Notes: generated from the letters alone by a model not told the origin. A DNA stretch of 12,180 nt from Bondarzewia mesenterica (GCA_004802705.1 SGPL01000780.1:1-12180), one strand, 5' to 3'. Counted from the first letter of the stretch, positions 1 to 7,499 are shown. Translations and numbers: made by a program.

Positions 1-560
1 TTTTTTTTTTTTAATTTTTTTTTTTTTTTTTTTTTTGCATTACTCGCATATTCTAATATTTAGCCGGAAATGTTTCTAATTGTCTTAAGGCGGGGGCCCC
101 TAATCAAATTTGGCTAGCTCCTTCTTGCGTAGCCACACAGGCGTGTTTGTAAAAACTAATTTTCTGCGCAAGCAAGGAGTTTTGTTTAAACAAACAAAAA
201 TTGCTTCGCCAGCCAAAGGCGGGAGCTGCGCGGTTTAAACACAAAAAATAAGCAAAAGGCAGAGCCACAAAATTAGGAGCGCATAAAGCAAACAAAATAA
301 TCGCCTAATTTTTTTTGCTATCGCCGTAGGCAGCAAAACAAAATAAAGGAGGCGATAAAATTTTATAAACCGGATAAAAAATAATGAAACAAATTTAAAT
401 AATGATTTAATTATTTATATTCCTAGCCGAAGGCGATAAATGAGAAAAGTTAACAAAGCCATAGGCAGCCGTAGGCAAAAAACAAAACACAAAACCTCCC
501 CTGCGCGTACCTGATTTTGTCGCCTTTGGCTTATTTTGTTTGTTTAAAAACAAACAAAAT
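1..560. other. Organelle-like A+T-rich segment with small G+C palindromes
   Basis: The segment opens with long T runs and is strongly A+T rich, yet carries repeated short G+C palindromes. Examples are gccaaaggc at 212-220, gccgtaggc at 323-331 and 468-476, gccgaaggc at 426-434, gccataggc at 458-466 and gcctttggc at 522-530. Motifs such as aggcgataaa and aaacaaacaaaa also recur. Dispersed palindromes of this kind are typical of intergenic DNA in many green-algal plastid genomes and some mitochondrial genomes; that is general knowledge, not a database match. I see no gene: the short open frames run through the repeats. It could be a nuclear copy of organelle DNA, a photobiont or contaminant sequence, or a wrong scaffold join. 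The N at 561 makes a join artefact quite possible. Confidence 0.5.
533..560. repeat. Perfect 13-bp inverted repeat, 2-base loop
   Basis: The arms attttgtttgttt and aaacaaacaaaat are exact reverse complements separated by aa, and the structure ends directly at the N. A partial copy of the right arm is seen near 186-199. It could form a hairpin, and such a structure next to a homopolymer is also a place where assemblers stop. Confidence 0.8.
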
Positions 561-576
561 NAAAAAAAAAAAAAAA
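561..576. other. Ambiguous base and A15 run: probable assembly seam
   Basis: One N is followed by fifteen A. Left of it lies the palindrome-rich organelle-like DNA; right of it the Helitron reading frame starts immediately. The change of sequence type exactly at an uncalled base in a homopolymer suggests two contigs or reads joined here. Confidence 0.6.
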
Positions 577-1289
577 TCATCACGTGCATTATTGCATTCT
601 TCAGATGCATGAATTCTATAATTTCTTTTTGTCTATTTATAAATGTATGAGATTTAAACCCTTTATTTTATGTGTCTTTTGCTATTTTTAAATCAGTATC
701 TAATCACTATAATTTAAATAATATTAACATTATTTTATAATAGTCTTCTCTATTACCTTGATCATGTCTAGGCAATATGCTATTTATAAGTTTTAGCACT
801 TTACTTTGACTTTCAGAGTAAAGGACTGGCTTATAAGTTTCTTTTTGTAGATGTAGTTTAATAATTTTTGACTAATTTTCTCTTTTTTGCTTCTAATTTT
901 CACTTTATTTGTTAAACGCATCAAATCATATAAGTTCATATCATTATACATTTCAGAAAGATATATATAATCAGATACCATTGAAATATATCAATGTAAG
1001 TATCATTATTACAACATATTACAACTATTTCTTTATAGTTTTCATTATCAAGATCTCTATAATCTTGCCTACTTCTTTTACAAAGTTTCTCCAATAAAAT
1101 GATTAAAATTCAAAGTTGGTGTAATGATCAAGATGTCCTCATAAATATAATGATGCCATTGGTCCTCTAGTTTTTGCTTTTATAGATAATGCATTGACTA
1201 GTTGAATTAATAATTTTCATGCTTTTTTCTTTTACTCTAAAGTTCTATTGATTAATTCTGTATTTCTTTCAAAAAATAGCTTTCATTAT
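573..1289 (-). pseudogene. Helitron linker between nuclease and missing helicase, broken
   Basis: The recognisable pieces, in different frames, are IFERNTELINRTLE, LVNALSIKAKTRGPMASLYL-stop-GHLDHYT, VSDYIYLSEMYNDMNLYDLMR, SILPRHDQGNREDYYN and finally EECNNARDDF just before the A run at 562-576. In complete fungal Helitrons the matching blocks (PMASLYLLGNPDHYT, DYIYRP..LNLYDWIRL, LPRRDQGDREYY, YECLDARDDF) lie between the nuclease and the helicase. Several frameshifts separate the pieces. The longest open stretch is 981-793. The helicase motifs that should follow are not in the window. Confidence 0.82.
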
Positions 1290-1558
1290 TTTAAAGATAA
1301 CATGTATTTTCAACAGTGTTTTGACTATATAATTAGCTATATATACATTTACTGCCTTAATCACTGTATTAGATAATAAGCTCATAATATCAGTATTGCA
1401 TTGCAATAAATAAGTCAACTAAGAAGTGAAAGTATTCAGCCAAGCTTCATCTTTCTTTATTTGAATATATCCTGTGTCTATATCAATAGTTAAACATGGA
1501 TAAATCTCACAAGGAAATCTTGCTTTACAAACTCCTTTAATACAACTAAGATTTGTAT

Positions 1559-1573
1559 TGCAATCATGCACAT
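1559..1573. repeat. Left direct repeat of the nested insertion
   Basis: The sequence is tgcaatcatgcacat. It pairs with tgccattcatgacacat at 1961-1977, differing by one substitution and two single-base indels. On the minus strand this copy encodes the NVHDC part of the Helitron frame, so it is probably the intact half of a target-site duplication. Confidence 0.6.
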
Positions 1574-1960
1574 TGTCAAGATGGTTGAGTTCGAGTGGCT
1601 TGACTTAATGGCTTTAGCCTAGTCATGCCTTGTTGGGGTTTCAGAGGACTTTTAAGTAACTCTAGCTTTAAGCTAAGTCAAGCAAATTGTGTGAGCAAAG
1701 GTAAGGACTCTAACCTTATGTTCTATTGCAATAGTCTCATGCTAATATAGGGGTAAGCATAAAGGGATCAAGCTAAGGAAATGAGGCAAAGAACTTTGAT
1801 ATAAATAGCTATTGCTGTAGTGCACAAACCAGATGATATAATACTACAAAGGCATGGGGTAGGAAAGATTGATATAGATAAAGGGAATCACGGCTAGCCA
1901 GGCTGCCTCATTGAAAGTAAAATATATAATGTGTCTGTGATAAGTAAAAAGAAAAGTACA
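1574..1960 (+). mobile_element. Probable tRNA-derived SINE nested in the Helitron
   Basis: This 387-bp block has no Helitron similarity and interrupts a recognisable protein block. It is flanked by imperfect direct repeats, as expected of target-site duplication by a LINE-type machinery. On the plus strand its start (gtcaagatggttgagt, 1575-1590) resembles the 5' end of eukaryotic tRNA-Leu, with a tRNA-like A-box position at 1582-1593. A weak B-box-like stretch, ggtttcagagg, lies at 1637-1647; the roughly 55-base spacing suits a long-variable-arm tRNA. The 3' end is A-rich (taagtaaaaagaaaagtaca) and abuts the right repeat. A 9-bp inverted repeat, cttgactta at 1599-1607 and taagtcaag at 1674-1682, lies in the body. 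No coding frame is visible. The insertion is well supported; the SINE identity is an inference from ends and tail. Confidence 0.58.
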
Positions 1961-1977
1961 TGCCATTCATGACACAT
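1961..1977. repeat. Right direct repeat of the nested insertion
   Basis: The sequence is tgccattcatgacacat, similar to 1559-1573. It sits at the point where the Helitron reading frame (..LLFQSS) stops matching its relatives, directly after the A-rich end of the nested element. Confidence 0.6.
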
Positions 1978-3021
1978 ACTTGATTGAAATAAAAGTTCAT
2001 CTATATCTTCTTTATATTCAATTCACTATATTTTATTTCTTTCACAAGATTCACAATTATCACAAGTAAAATCATCACATCTCAATGGTATGGCTTGTGG
2101 AAGACATTCTGTTGCTTTCAATTAATCTAAATTTTTATTTTATTTTATTGTAAATTTCTCTTTCACATTCTCCATTGTTCTTCTTAAAAACTCACCTTGA
2201 TGTACACCTTCAAAATATTCAATCATTCTTGTTTAAAAATCTGAGTCTGATTGCAATAATCAATCTCTAATTTCTTGTAATATAAGTGAGTTTTTTTTAT
2301 CTATAAAAGCATGTGTAAATATAAAGTCAATCTTTTTTGTTGCTCAACAATACCATAATGACCTGATGTATCACTATATATGTCTGAATGCTTTGTATCC
2401 ACTCCTAAGACATGTGTTATGAATGCATCAATAATTAGTTTGAAATATCATGCACCAGCAATTGAATTATTTGTAATCAACTTATAACAATTATCATCCG
2501 AGATTTTTAAATTTAGTTTAAAGATTTCTCTTATATCTGCATAATATAATGAGAGTGGATGATTATTATCAACTGGTGCAAATATAATAAACTATGAAGA
2601 AGCACTAAGATAAGCTGTCAAAGCTCATATTTCATTGCACATTTTTTTATGTTTGTGACCCATCAACATGTCCAGCTATATGATCAATGTCATTGAGAAT
2701 TTGAAAGCAATATTTTTCTTCTTGAGTTGAAGGCTTCACTTTTTCACCTGCTTTTAATCTATCAATCAAATTTAATAATGTTTCTTGATTCATATTCATT
2801 AATTTATTTACAATATTAAGAAATACTTTTTTATTTGCAAGAAGATACCCACCAGTTGTAGAATCTTTGATTTGTTCATGATTGAATGTTGTCAAAGGAA
2901 ATAAAGGCTTAAGTTGAAATCGTTTATCATGATACATGAGTAGCCATTTCTTTTGAGCACTTTCTAAAATATTCAATGTTATTTTTGAATTTCCTAAATC
3001 ACCTAAACCATAAGAAAATAG

Positions 3022-3651
3022 CTAAGGAAAGATTTGAGGATATAGTTGTGAATTATGATAAATTGATTCAGGTGTTTCAGCATGACCTATGCCCAAAATC
3101 TTGCCACCTTGAGTTAAATGTTGTAGTGCTAATGTCTTCAAAACTTTTGCTGATAAATTTGCGATTTTATCACCTATCAATCCATGCACAATAAAAGGAC
3201 ATTCACCATCATTCACACCTTCTTTTTCATCAGCATCATACTTTGTCATAGATTCTAGTTTTTTATTATTTCCTTGATTTGAATAATATAAACATGCTAC
3301 TGTAGGTTCATTGTCCTTGTATGAATTCAAATTCTCTTGTGATATTTCTAAATCATTGTAATCTTCATGATTCAATTTCAACCATTCAAGTGCAGCGGCA
3401 ACTTTGTTTCTTCACACTAAAAGAGGTGTTCACCTGTGATCTAATTGTGTAGGTCTTATTGGGCCAGTATATATATATGCAAGCACTTCATTCAACTCCT
3501 CTCTACTAGGAGGTAATTTTGCATACACTTTAGGTATTGGTGATGAAAAAAATACAGCATTAAATTTAATTTTATGCATACCAGAAGAAACTCTAACTAT
3601 ATATTGATTATGATAAACTCGTGAAATAAGCATCTTTTCAGCCCCAGCACA
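3022..3651 (-). pseudogene. Helitron protein N-terminal part (DUF6570-like), broken
   Basis: Conserved blocks seen in order are AEKMLISRVYHNQ, KLPPSREELNEVLAYIYTGP, TPLLV-stop-RNKVAAALEWLKLNH, DLEISQENLNSY, ECPFIVHGL and IGHAETPESIYHNSQLYPQ. Comparable Helitron proteins read RTPLLVRRNKV and FPWLFPYGLG. Here arginine codons have become TGA at 3430-3432 and 3412-3414, consistent with CGA to TGA, and the tryptophan of FPWLF is TAG at 3022-3024. Between the last two lesions the frame from 3381 to 3022 is open for about 119 codons. This domain lies upstream of the nuclease in many fungal Helitrons; its biochemical role is not established. Homology becomes doubtful upstream of about 3651. Confidence 0.85.
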
Positions 3652-4148
3652 TGGGCGCATCCGACCTCCCGCTCTGCCGTCCTTTCCCCTCTCAGCTACC
3701 TTTACTCATATGGACTGTCTCGCATTGCCATGCCATCCTGCCCGGTCTTTACGAGTTCTGTCGGTGTGTGCAACACCAGCTGCAGAAGTGCTGTACATAG
3801 GACAGCAATTGTCATCATTGTAGATATGTATTTTGAACAGCTGATGTACTTTGAATAAACAGTTGTATTGCCACTAGTGGCAGGTTAGTTTCACCTCACT
3901 TATGGTTGATTATAATGAGTAATATGCCAGAGGATCACAGCAGGCAATATTCATCTGTATGCCGGGTTGATGAGGAGCAGGTGAAATTCCCCCTGTGTCA
4001 CCTGTCACCCAAATTCACCTTGAATATGGTTGAAATGTCATAATCATTCGTAAATTGGGTGAAAAAAAATCCGGATCTGTTCTTATAGTGTGCTACTGTC
4101 ACGACTTCAAAGAGTAGCCTTACCGGCAGGACATGAAACGTTTTTTTT

Positions 4149-4178
4149 GCGATTTTTTGCGATTGTTTACGATTGTTT
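4149..4178. repeat. Three tandem 10-bp units
   Basis: The units are gcgatttttt, gcgattgttt and acgattgttt, directly adjacent, so the consensus is RCGATTKTTT. An 8-T run precedes them. No function is suggested by the surroundings. Confidence 0.75.
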
Positions 4179-4392
4179 TGATGTCTGATGACTCTGATCT
4201 GATTTCCGGTAGAAAAACGACCTTCTCCGGAGGTCTCTGTGATTTCCGGCAGTCAGACGGCGCCGCAGGCCGCACCCCCCTGCTCACAGTAGTTTGCATG
4301 TTTTGGCGGAACATACATTTTGGTGGGTTGCCGGGGGTCCTGGATTTCGCAAGCAAGGTTGCTGCCGACGCAGTCGGCGCTCCCCTAGTTCT

Positions 4393-4405
4393 GGGGGGGG
4401 GGGGG
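4393..4405. repeat. Run of 13 G
   Basis: An uninterrupted G13 tract is followed by tcaaaatggccc. Its length is likely unstable in vivo and uncertain in the assembly. Confidence 0.85.
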
Positions 4406-4437
4406 TCAAAATGGCCCATGTTCCGTCTATAACTTAT

Positions 4438-4457
4438 GATTCCCTTTTAGGGGAATC
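4438..4457. repeat. 7-bp hairpin
   Basis: gattccc and gggaatc are perfect reverse complements around a six-base loop, ttttag. It is too short of flanking signals to be called a transposon end; no CTRR motif follows it on either strand at the expected distance. Confidence 0.6.
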
Positions 4458-4576
4458 GTAAATAAGCAGATCCCAGTGAATGAAATGAACCAACCGGTAG
4501 TGATTATTTGAGAATTTGAGGAGGTTAACGTGAGGGAAGGTGAGGGACTGGCCAGTAATTACTGAGTATGTACTGA

Positions 4577-4702
4577 TCACACTGCCACACAGACTCCGAA
4601 GAGCTGAGCGCTGATTCTGAAGAGGCTGATTCGTCGGACACGGCCGGCGACTGGCCGGCATCGCCGCCAACGGGCAGCAGCCGTCAGGATTTTCCTGTTT
4701 GA
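4577..4702 (+). other. Short acidic open frame, possible exon remnant
   Basis: The frame is open from just after a TGA at 4574 to a TGA at 4700-4702. It reads as a very acidic, Ser-rich peptide containing DSEELSADSEEADSSDTAG, preceded by an acceptor-like ccacacag ending at 4592. Such acidic tracts occur in many nuclear proteins and transposase tails, so the composition is suggestive but not diagnostic. No start codon or partner exon could be assigned. Confidence 0.25.
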
Positions 4703-5266
4703 CGAGTTGAGGTCACGAGTCCGAGTCTGCTTGACTTCATGATAGGTGACGATCAACACATACGTGGTTTGACTCCAGTTCGACGATACATAGTGCCGTC
4801 TGGGAGCCCGAAGTTGCTCTGCTCGCCTAGGCTCGCCTCCGCATATTCGAATTTGACTCTGACATCAATTGTGAACGCCTTCGTATACACTCTTCCAGTT
4901 AGTAGAGTTTCCGTTTGGCGTTCTAAACATTCTCACTGTTGATGATGCCGTAGTTGCCGTCGTTGAGCGCAGGGGCTTTTAGTGATTTCACTTTCAGTGA
5001 CTCGTCCATCCATCGCGATGATTTGTCGCAGATTTCTTAGAATGCAGACCAATGCGAGGCCGCACATATTCGATATTCGTGACATTCTCACTGTTACGAG
5101 GCCACGCGTTCTGTCCAAACTCCCTCACTACGAATTGAGATGTCGCAAGAGTAGTGGGCTGCTCGGACCGTTGCATTTGGCCAGGAAATATGTTCGTGAG
5201 CGTTTCAATCCGTATTCTTTTGACCTTGATTGCATGAGTACAATTTAACATGTCCTCTCATCGCAG
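4703..5266. other. No recognisable gene; possible upstream exons
   Basis: Several overlapping frames of 60-90 codons occur on both strands and none resembles a known family. A 14-base direct repeat, acattctcactgtt, occurs at 4926-4939 and 5085-5098. A gtgagc donor-like site at 5196 and an acceptor ending tcatcgcag at 5266 could delimit a 71-base intron leading into the gene at 5267, but the reading frame upstream of it could not be fixed. Confidence 0.35.
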
Positions 5267-6702
5267 ACCACTGAAGTTGTTCCTCCCGTATACCTTCCAG
5301 TGAATAAAAAGCACAGTCGGTCCATTCAAAGTCTGGATCCACGCCACCTCCAACCCTCGGACCATACCGACATTTCTGGGTTGTTCTACCCGCGATTCTA
5401 TGCTATATCGGAAAAACGCAGTCGGCAGGCCTTTCACGTCGCCTACTACGTGTCGTCGGGCTCTAAGGTCCCATTTCCCAGAGAAACACCCGGTTTTCTC
5501 TATTATAAACCGTCTACAACGTCGGTATTGCTGGACGGAGAAATCCGATTCTGTGTTACCAAGTCCTCAGTTACCTTCGCTAAAGGCTCTGATTTATTGA
5601 AGCCCGATGGTTCCGTATGGAAGCTGGGGATTTCTCGAGTTTTATATTACAAGGGCTACGGCCCCCTTGCCCACTTGCTCCTGAAGGAGAACCCGTCCCT
5701 GAAATCCATCCCGCCCCAAACCATCCTGGCCCATCTTTATCGTATGGTTCGGGCCCTCGATCCTCAACACATCACGGCTTCCGATTTCCACGATATTTCG
5801 GGTTTATTGGCCGCGTCGTATACTTTCGAACTTGAAGGCTCAGATACGTCTTCTGAACGCGCGCACATCCGTTACGAATCTGTAAAGGAAAAGCGCCTGC
5901 CATTCCCCTCCGGGACTCACGGGTTTCTTTATTACTTGTCGCCACATGGGGACATGACGGAGGGTCAGATTCGCTTCCGCATCACACAGGATTGCAAGCC
6001 ATCCAGTTTTGTGGGGGGGAGGGACCTCNCCTTCTCATCNGGTTTACCATGGCATCTTCCACTCCATCTGCTTCGTGGTTCGACAACGTCTGGGCTTCTT
6101 TGCCTCCTCTCTGAGGATCTTGTGGCGAAGGACACGACGCCGCCAACGGAGGACGGCACTGATATCGATGTGCAGTTGCCGAGAAGGCGCACTGCAAATC
6201 CCGTGATCACGGAGTTTGGACAGTTGTTCTCGCTCGACTTCTCTAAGGGCAAGTACAACCTCTGGATCAAAATTGGGCGACAACATCCAGAAATTGTGAG
6301 GATTGTGAATCCCTTAGCCTCTTACCGAGACTCCGGATGGTTCAGTCCTTATGATGGTAAGCGCCTTCCGATCCGGCCAACGTCCTTTAGTACCAGATTC
6401 AACTTTTACTAGGAGTTGCTCTGTGCTGCTTCGAGCCATCTCCTCGTTCCGCATCATCTCGTTCCAACGGTCGAAAGCGGGCCAAAGCAGTCTTACGCCT
6501 GGTCAAGATCACCAAACCTTTCATGCGTAAAGAGCATGTGAGAAGGTCGTCCGTTCCAATGGCTGCTGAATTAGAAGCTGCTGAACAAGAAGCCGCCGAA
6601 CCACCAGAGGAGGGGCAGCTGTTTATGTCTCGAGGTAGAGAGCGGGAATACTTTCTAAAAGGATCAGTGTTAGAAGCGTCTGGTGCTACAATGCGATCAT
6701 GA
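5267..6702 (+). CDS. Basidiomycete hypothetical protein with a duplicated domain, two exons
   Basis: Exons are 5267-6356 and 6413-6702, joined by a 56-base intron (gtaagc..actag); about 459 codons. Without splicing the frame ends in TAG at 6410-6412. Two copies of one domain follow each other: residues 23 to about 121 (LDPRHLQPSDHTDISGL.., KVPFPRETPGFLYY.., GEIRFCVTKSS, GSDLLKPDGSVWKL) and 164 to about 266 (LDPQHITASDFHDISGL.., RLPFPSGTHGFLYY.., GQIRFRITQDC, GRDL..GLPWHLP). A C-terminal part follows, with EFGQLFSLDF, SPYDG-VALCCFEP across the splice, AVLRLVKIT and PPEEGQLFM. I recall many Agaricomycete hypothetical proteins with this layout; no function is known to me. No signal peptide or membrane span is evident. 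No ATG precedes the domain in frame, so the true start may lie in an upstream exon or be lost. Ns at 6029 and 6040 hide two residues of copy two. Confidence 0.72.
6357..6412 (+). other. Intron in the duplicated-domain gene
   Basis: The donor g|gtaagc follows the codons for SPYD and the acceptor is ttttactag. Joining the exons gives an uninterrupted glycine codon (G|GA) and continues into VALCCFEP and a further 90 codons. That extension matches the layout I remember for the family, so it is preferred to ending the protein at the in-intron TAG. Confidence 0.75.
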
Positions 6703-7499
6703 GAATAAGATGGTGTATGTGAGTATCCTTTCCTGCAATCAATTCGAAGCATTGACCAAATCACGAAGTATAATGTATAATTAAGCAGCGTCTGTGGGAC
6801 TGGGGCCACCTCTGGGGGCAGCAGCTATGACTTGAGCACAGCGACCCTGGCCATCCAAGTAGTGGATGATCACGCATCTCCTCGACATTCGCGACAGCGA
6901 ACACTTCACTGAATCAGGTGAGTCAAATCCTTCATGCGCTCTTGTTCGTTCGTTATTCTCACGATCCTCATTGCAAAAGCCAGGTCGACCAAAACCTCAG
7001 CTCATCTAAGAACGAAGGGGAGCTTGTTTCCGCCGGTCCGTACTACTTAGAGGAAGTACAGTACATGGATTAGCATAGACTCACTGAAGTGGGTCATTTT
7101 CCAATCGGAATTGCAGGTGTACCTTGACCATGACATGATCGAGGGTGAGCGCTTGAGCCACGACCCACCGCAGCAAAACGCAGGAGAGGGATATGACTTT
7201 AAGTGTCTCAAGTTGTGAACCAAAGCTTCGTTTGTAGATTTCTATAAAATGGCGGAGGTTGGCGGCCACCCACTCGGTAAGTACATACATACTGAGACAG
7301 ATCATCAACTGGCACGGTCGGAGTTTCTGACCAGAATTTAGATGGACTCGGTTGTACACTGATTCTGAGCTGCAACATCCGAGATCACCAGCCCAGCGGG
7401 TCCCGGTCCCTGAGACTCGATTGATCTCACACTGGACCAAAAGCAGCTACAAAAATTCGCGAGAGCTCATTCGGTTCACCCTCTATCACCTCTTTCAAT
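6703..7499. other. Intergenic stretch, upstream region of the aldo/keto reductase
   Basis: I recognise no gene here. A minus-strand open frame spans 7440-7081 without family resemblance. Two splice-like arrangements on the plus strand are discussed as findings: ATG at 6866 with donor gtgagt at 6918, and ATG at 7249 with donor gtaagtac at 7277. The last 50 bases before the reductase start are pyrimidine-rich (ccctctatcacctctttcaat), a common feature of fungal core promoters and leaders. Confidence 0.4.

Larger units (their letters stand above)
1290..3021 (-). pseudogene. Helitron_like_N (Rep/HUH nuclease) region, broken
   Basis: After the TAG at 3022 the frame reads LFSYGLGDLGN, KKWLLMYHDKRFQL and FNHEQIKDSTTGGYLLANK, a hallmark of Helitron_like_N, and stays open to TAA at 2647. 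A frame change follows, then stops at 2625-2627, 2592-2594, 2448-2450, 2301-2303 and two consecutive codons at 2023-2028; most fall where relatives have tryptophan. The catalytic HUH histidine pair (HLH in relatives) reads Tyr-Leu-His: the Tyr codon is 2319-2321 and the remaining His 2313-2315. The nucleophile block KAVNVYIANYIVK keeps both tyrosines (codons 1341-1343 and 1329-1331). Blocks GVHQGEFL, CDDFTCDNCESC and KKDEAWLNTFTS are also recognisable. Coding is interrupted at 1574-1960 by a nested element and resumes as NVHDCNTN. Confidence 0.85.
573..3651 (-). mobile_element. Degenerate Helitron (rolling-circle DNA transposon), truncated at both ends
   Basis: Read on the minus strand, the whole interval can be followed as one Helitron replication protein through many stops and frame changes, interrupted by a separate 387-bp insertion. 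The order of conserved blocks is that of Agaricomycete Helitrons: DUF6570-like N-terminus (3651-3022), Helitron_like_N nuclease (about 3021-1300), then the region joining nuclease and helicase (about 1300-573). The Pif1-type helicase expected next is absent because the sequence changes at 561. The start of the protein is also missing above 3651, where composition jumps. Neither a 5' TC end nor a 3' hairpin with CTRR can be assigned. The DNA is much richer in A+T than the flanking genes, and most disruptions are G-to-A or C-to-T. The element cannot be autonomous. Confidence 0.88.
3652..4576. other. Gene-free stretch with small repeats, origin unknown
   Basis: From about 3652 the composition changes sharply from A+T-rich Helitron DNA to balanced DNA. 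I find no gene I recognise. A CT-rich stretch ending in cag at 3693-3695 and an AATAAA at 3854-3859 could be the end of a lost or unrelated plus-strand transcript, but nothing else supports this. The motif aggtgaaatt at about 3979 and its near reverse complement aaattcacct at about 4011 bracket a c-rich core. A 10-bp tandem repeat, a G run and a hairpin are listed separately. Two roughly 100-codon frames overlap on opposite strands at 4120-4432, and neither resembles a protein. Confidence 0.45.

Noticed and set aside
104..295. Minus-strand frame of 63 codons in the organelle-like segment
   Set aside because: It runs through the repeated palindromes and spacer motifs and has no protein-like pattern.
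321..530. CRISPR-like spacing of short G+C repeats
   Set aside because: The palindromes are only nine bases, vary in sequence, are irregularly spaced, and the rest of the window is eukaryotic.
407..610. Minus-strand frame of 67 codons across the N
   Set aside because: Its first part is the tail of the Helitron in a shifted frame and the rest is organelle-like repeat read through an uncalled base.
2023..2627. TGA read as tryptophan under a mitochondrial code
   Set aside because: TAG also replaces tryptophan at several sites and frameshifts are present, so decay explains the stops better than an alternative code.
2976..3194. Plus-strand frame of 72 codons
   Set aside because: It lies antisense to the Helitron reading frame and has no features of its own.
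4120..4432. Two overlapping 99-codon frames on opposite strands
   Set aside because: Mutually antisense, running through the 10-bp tandem repeat and G13 tract; neither resembles a protein.
4933..5251. Frames of 60-90 codons on both strands upstream of the duplicated-domain gene
   Set aside because: No family resemblance, mutually overlapping, and no clear splice into the downstream gene.
6399..6809. 136-codon minus-strand frame
   Set aside because: It is the antisense of the second exon of the duplicated-domain gene, whose splice and family match are better supported.
7081..7440. 119-codon minus-strand frame
   Set aside because: No recognisable domain; the plus strand here looks like the upstream region of the reductase. 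Kept out for lack of support.
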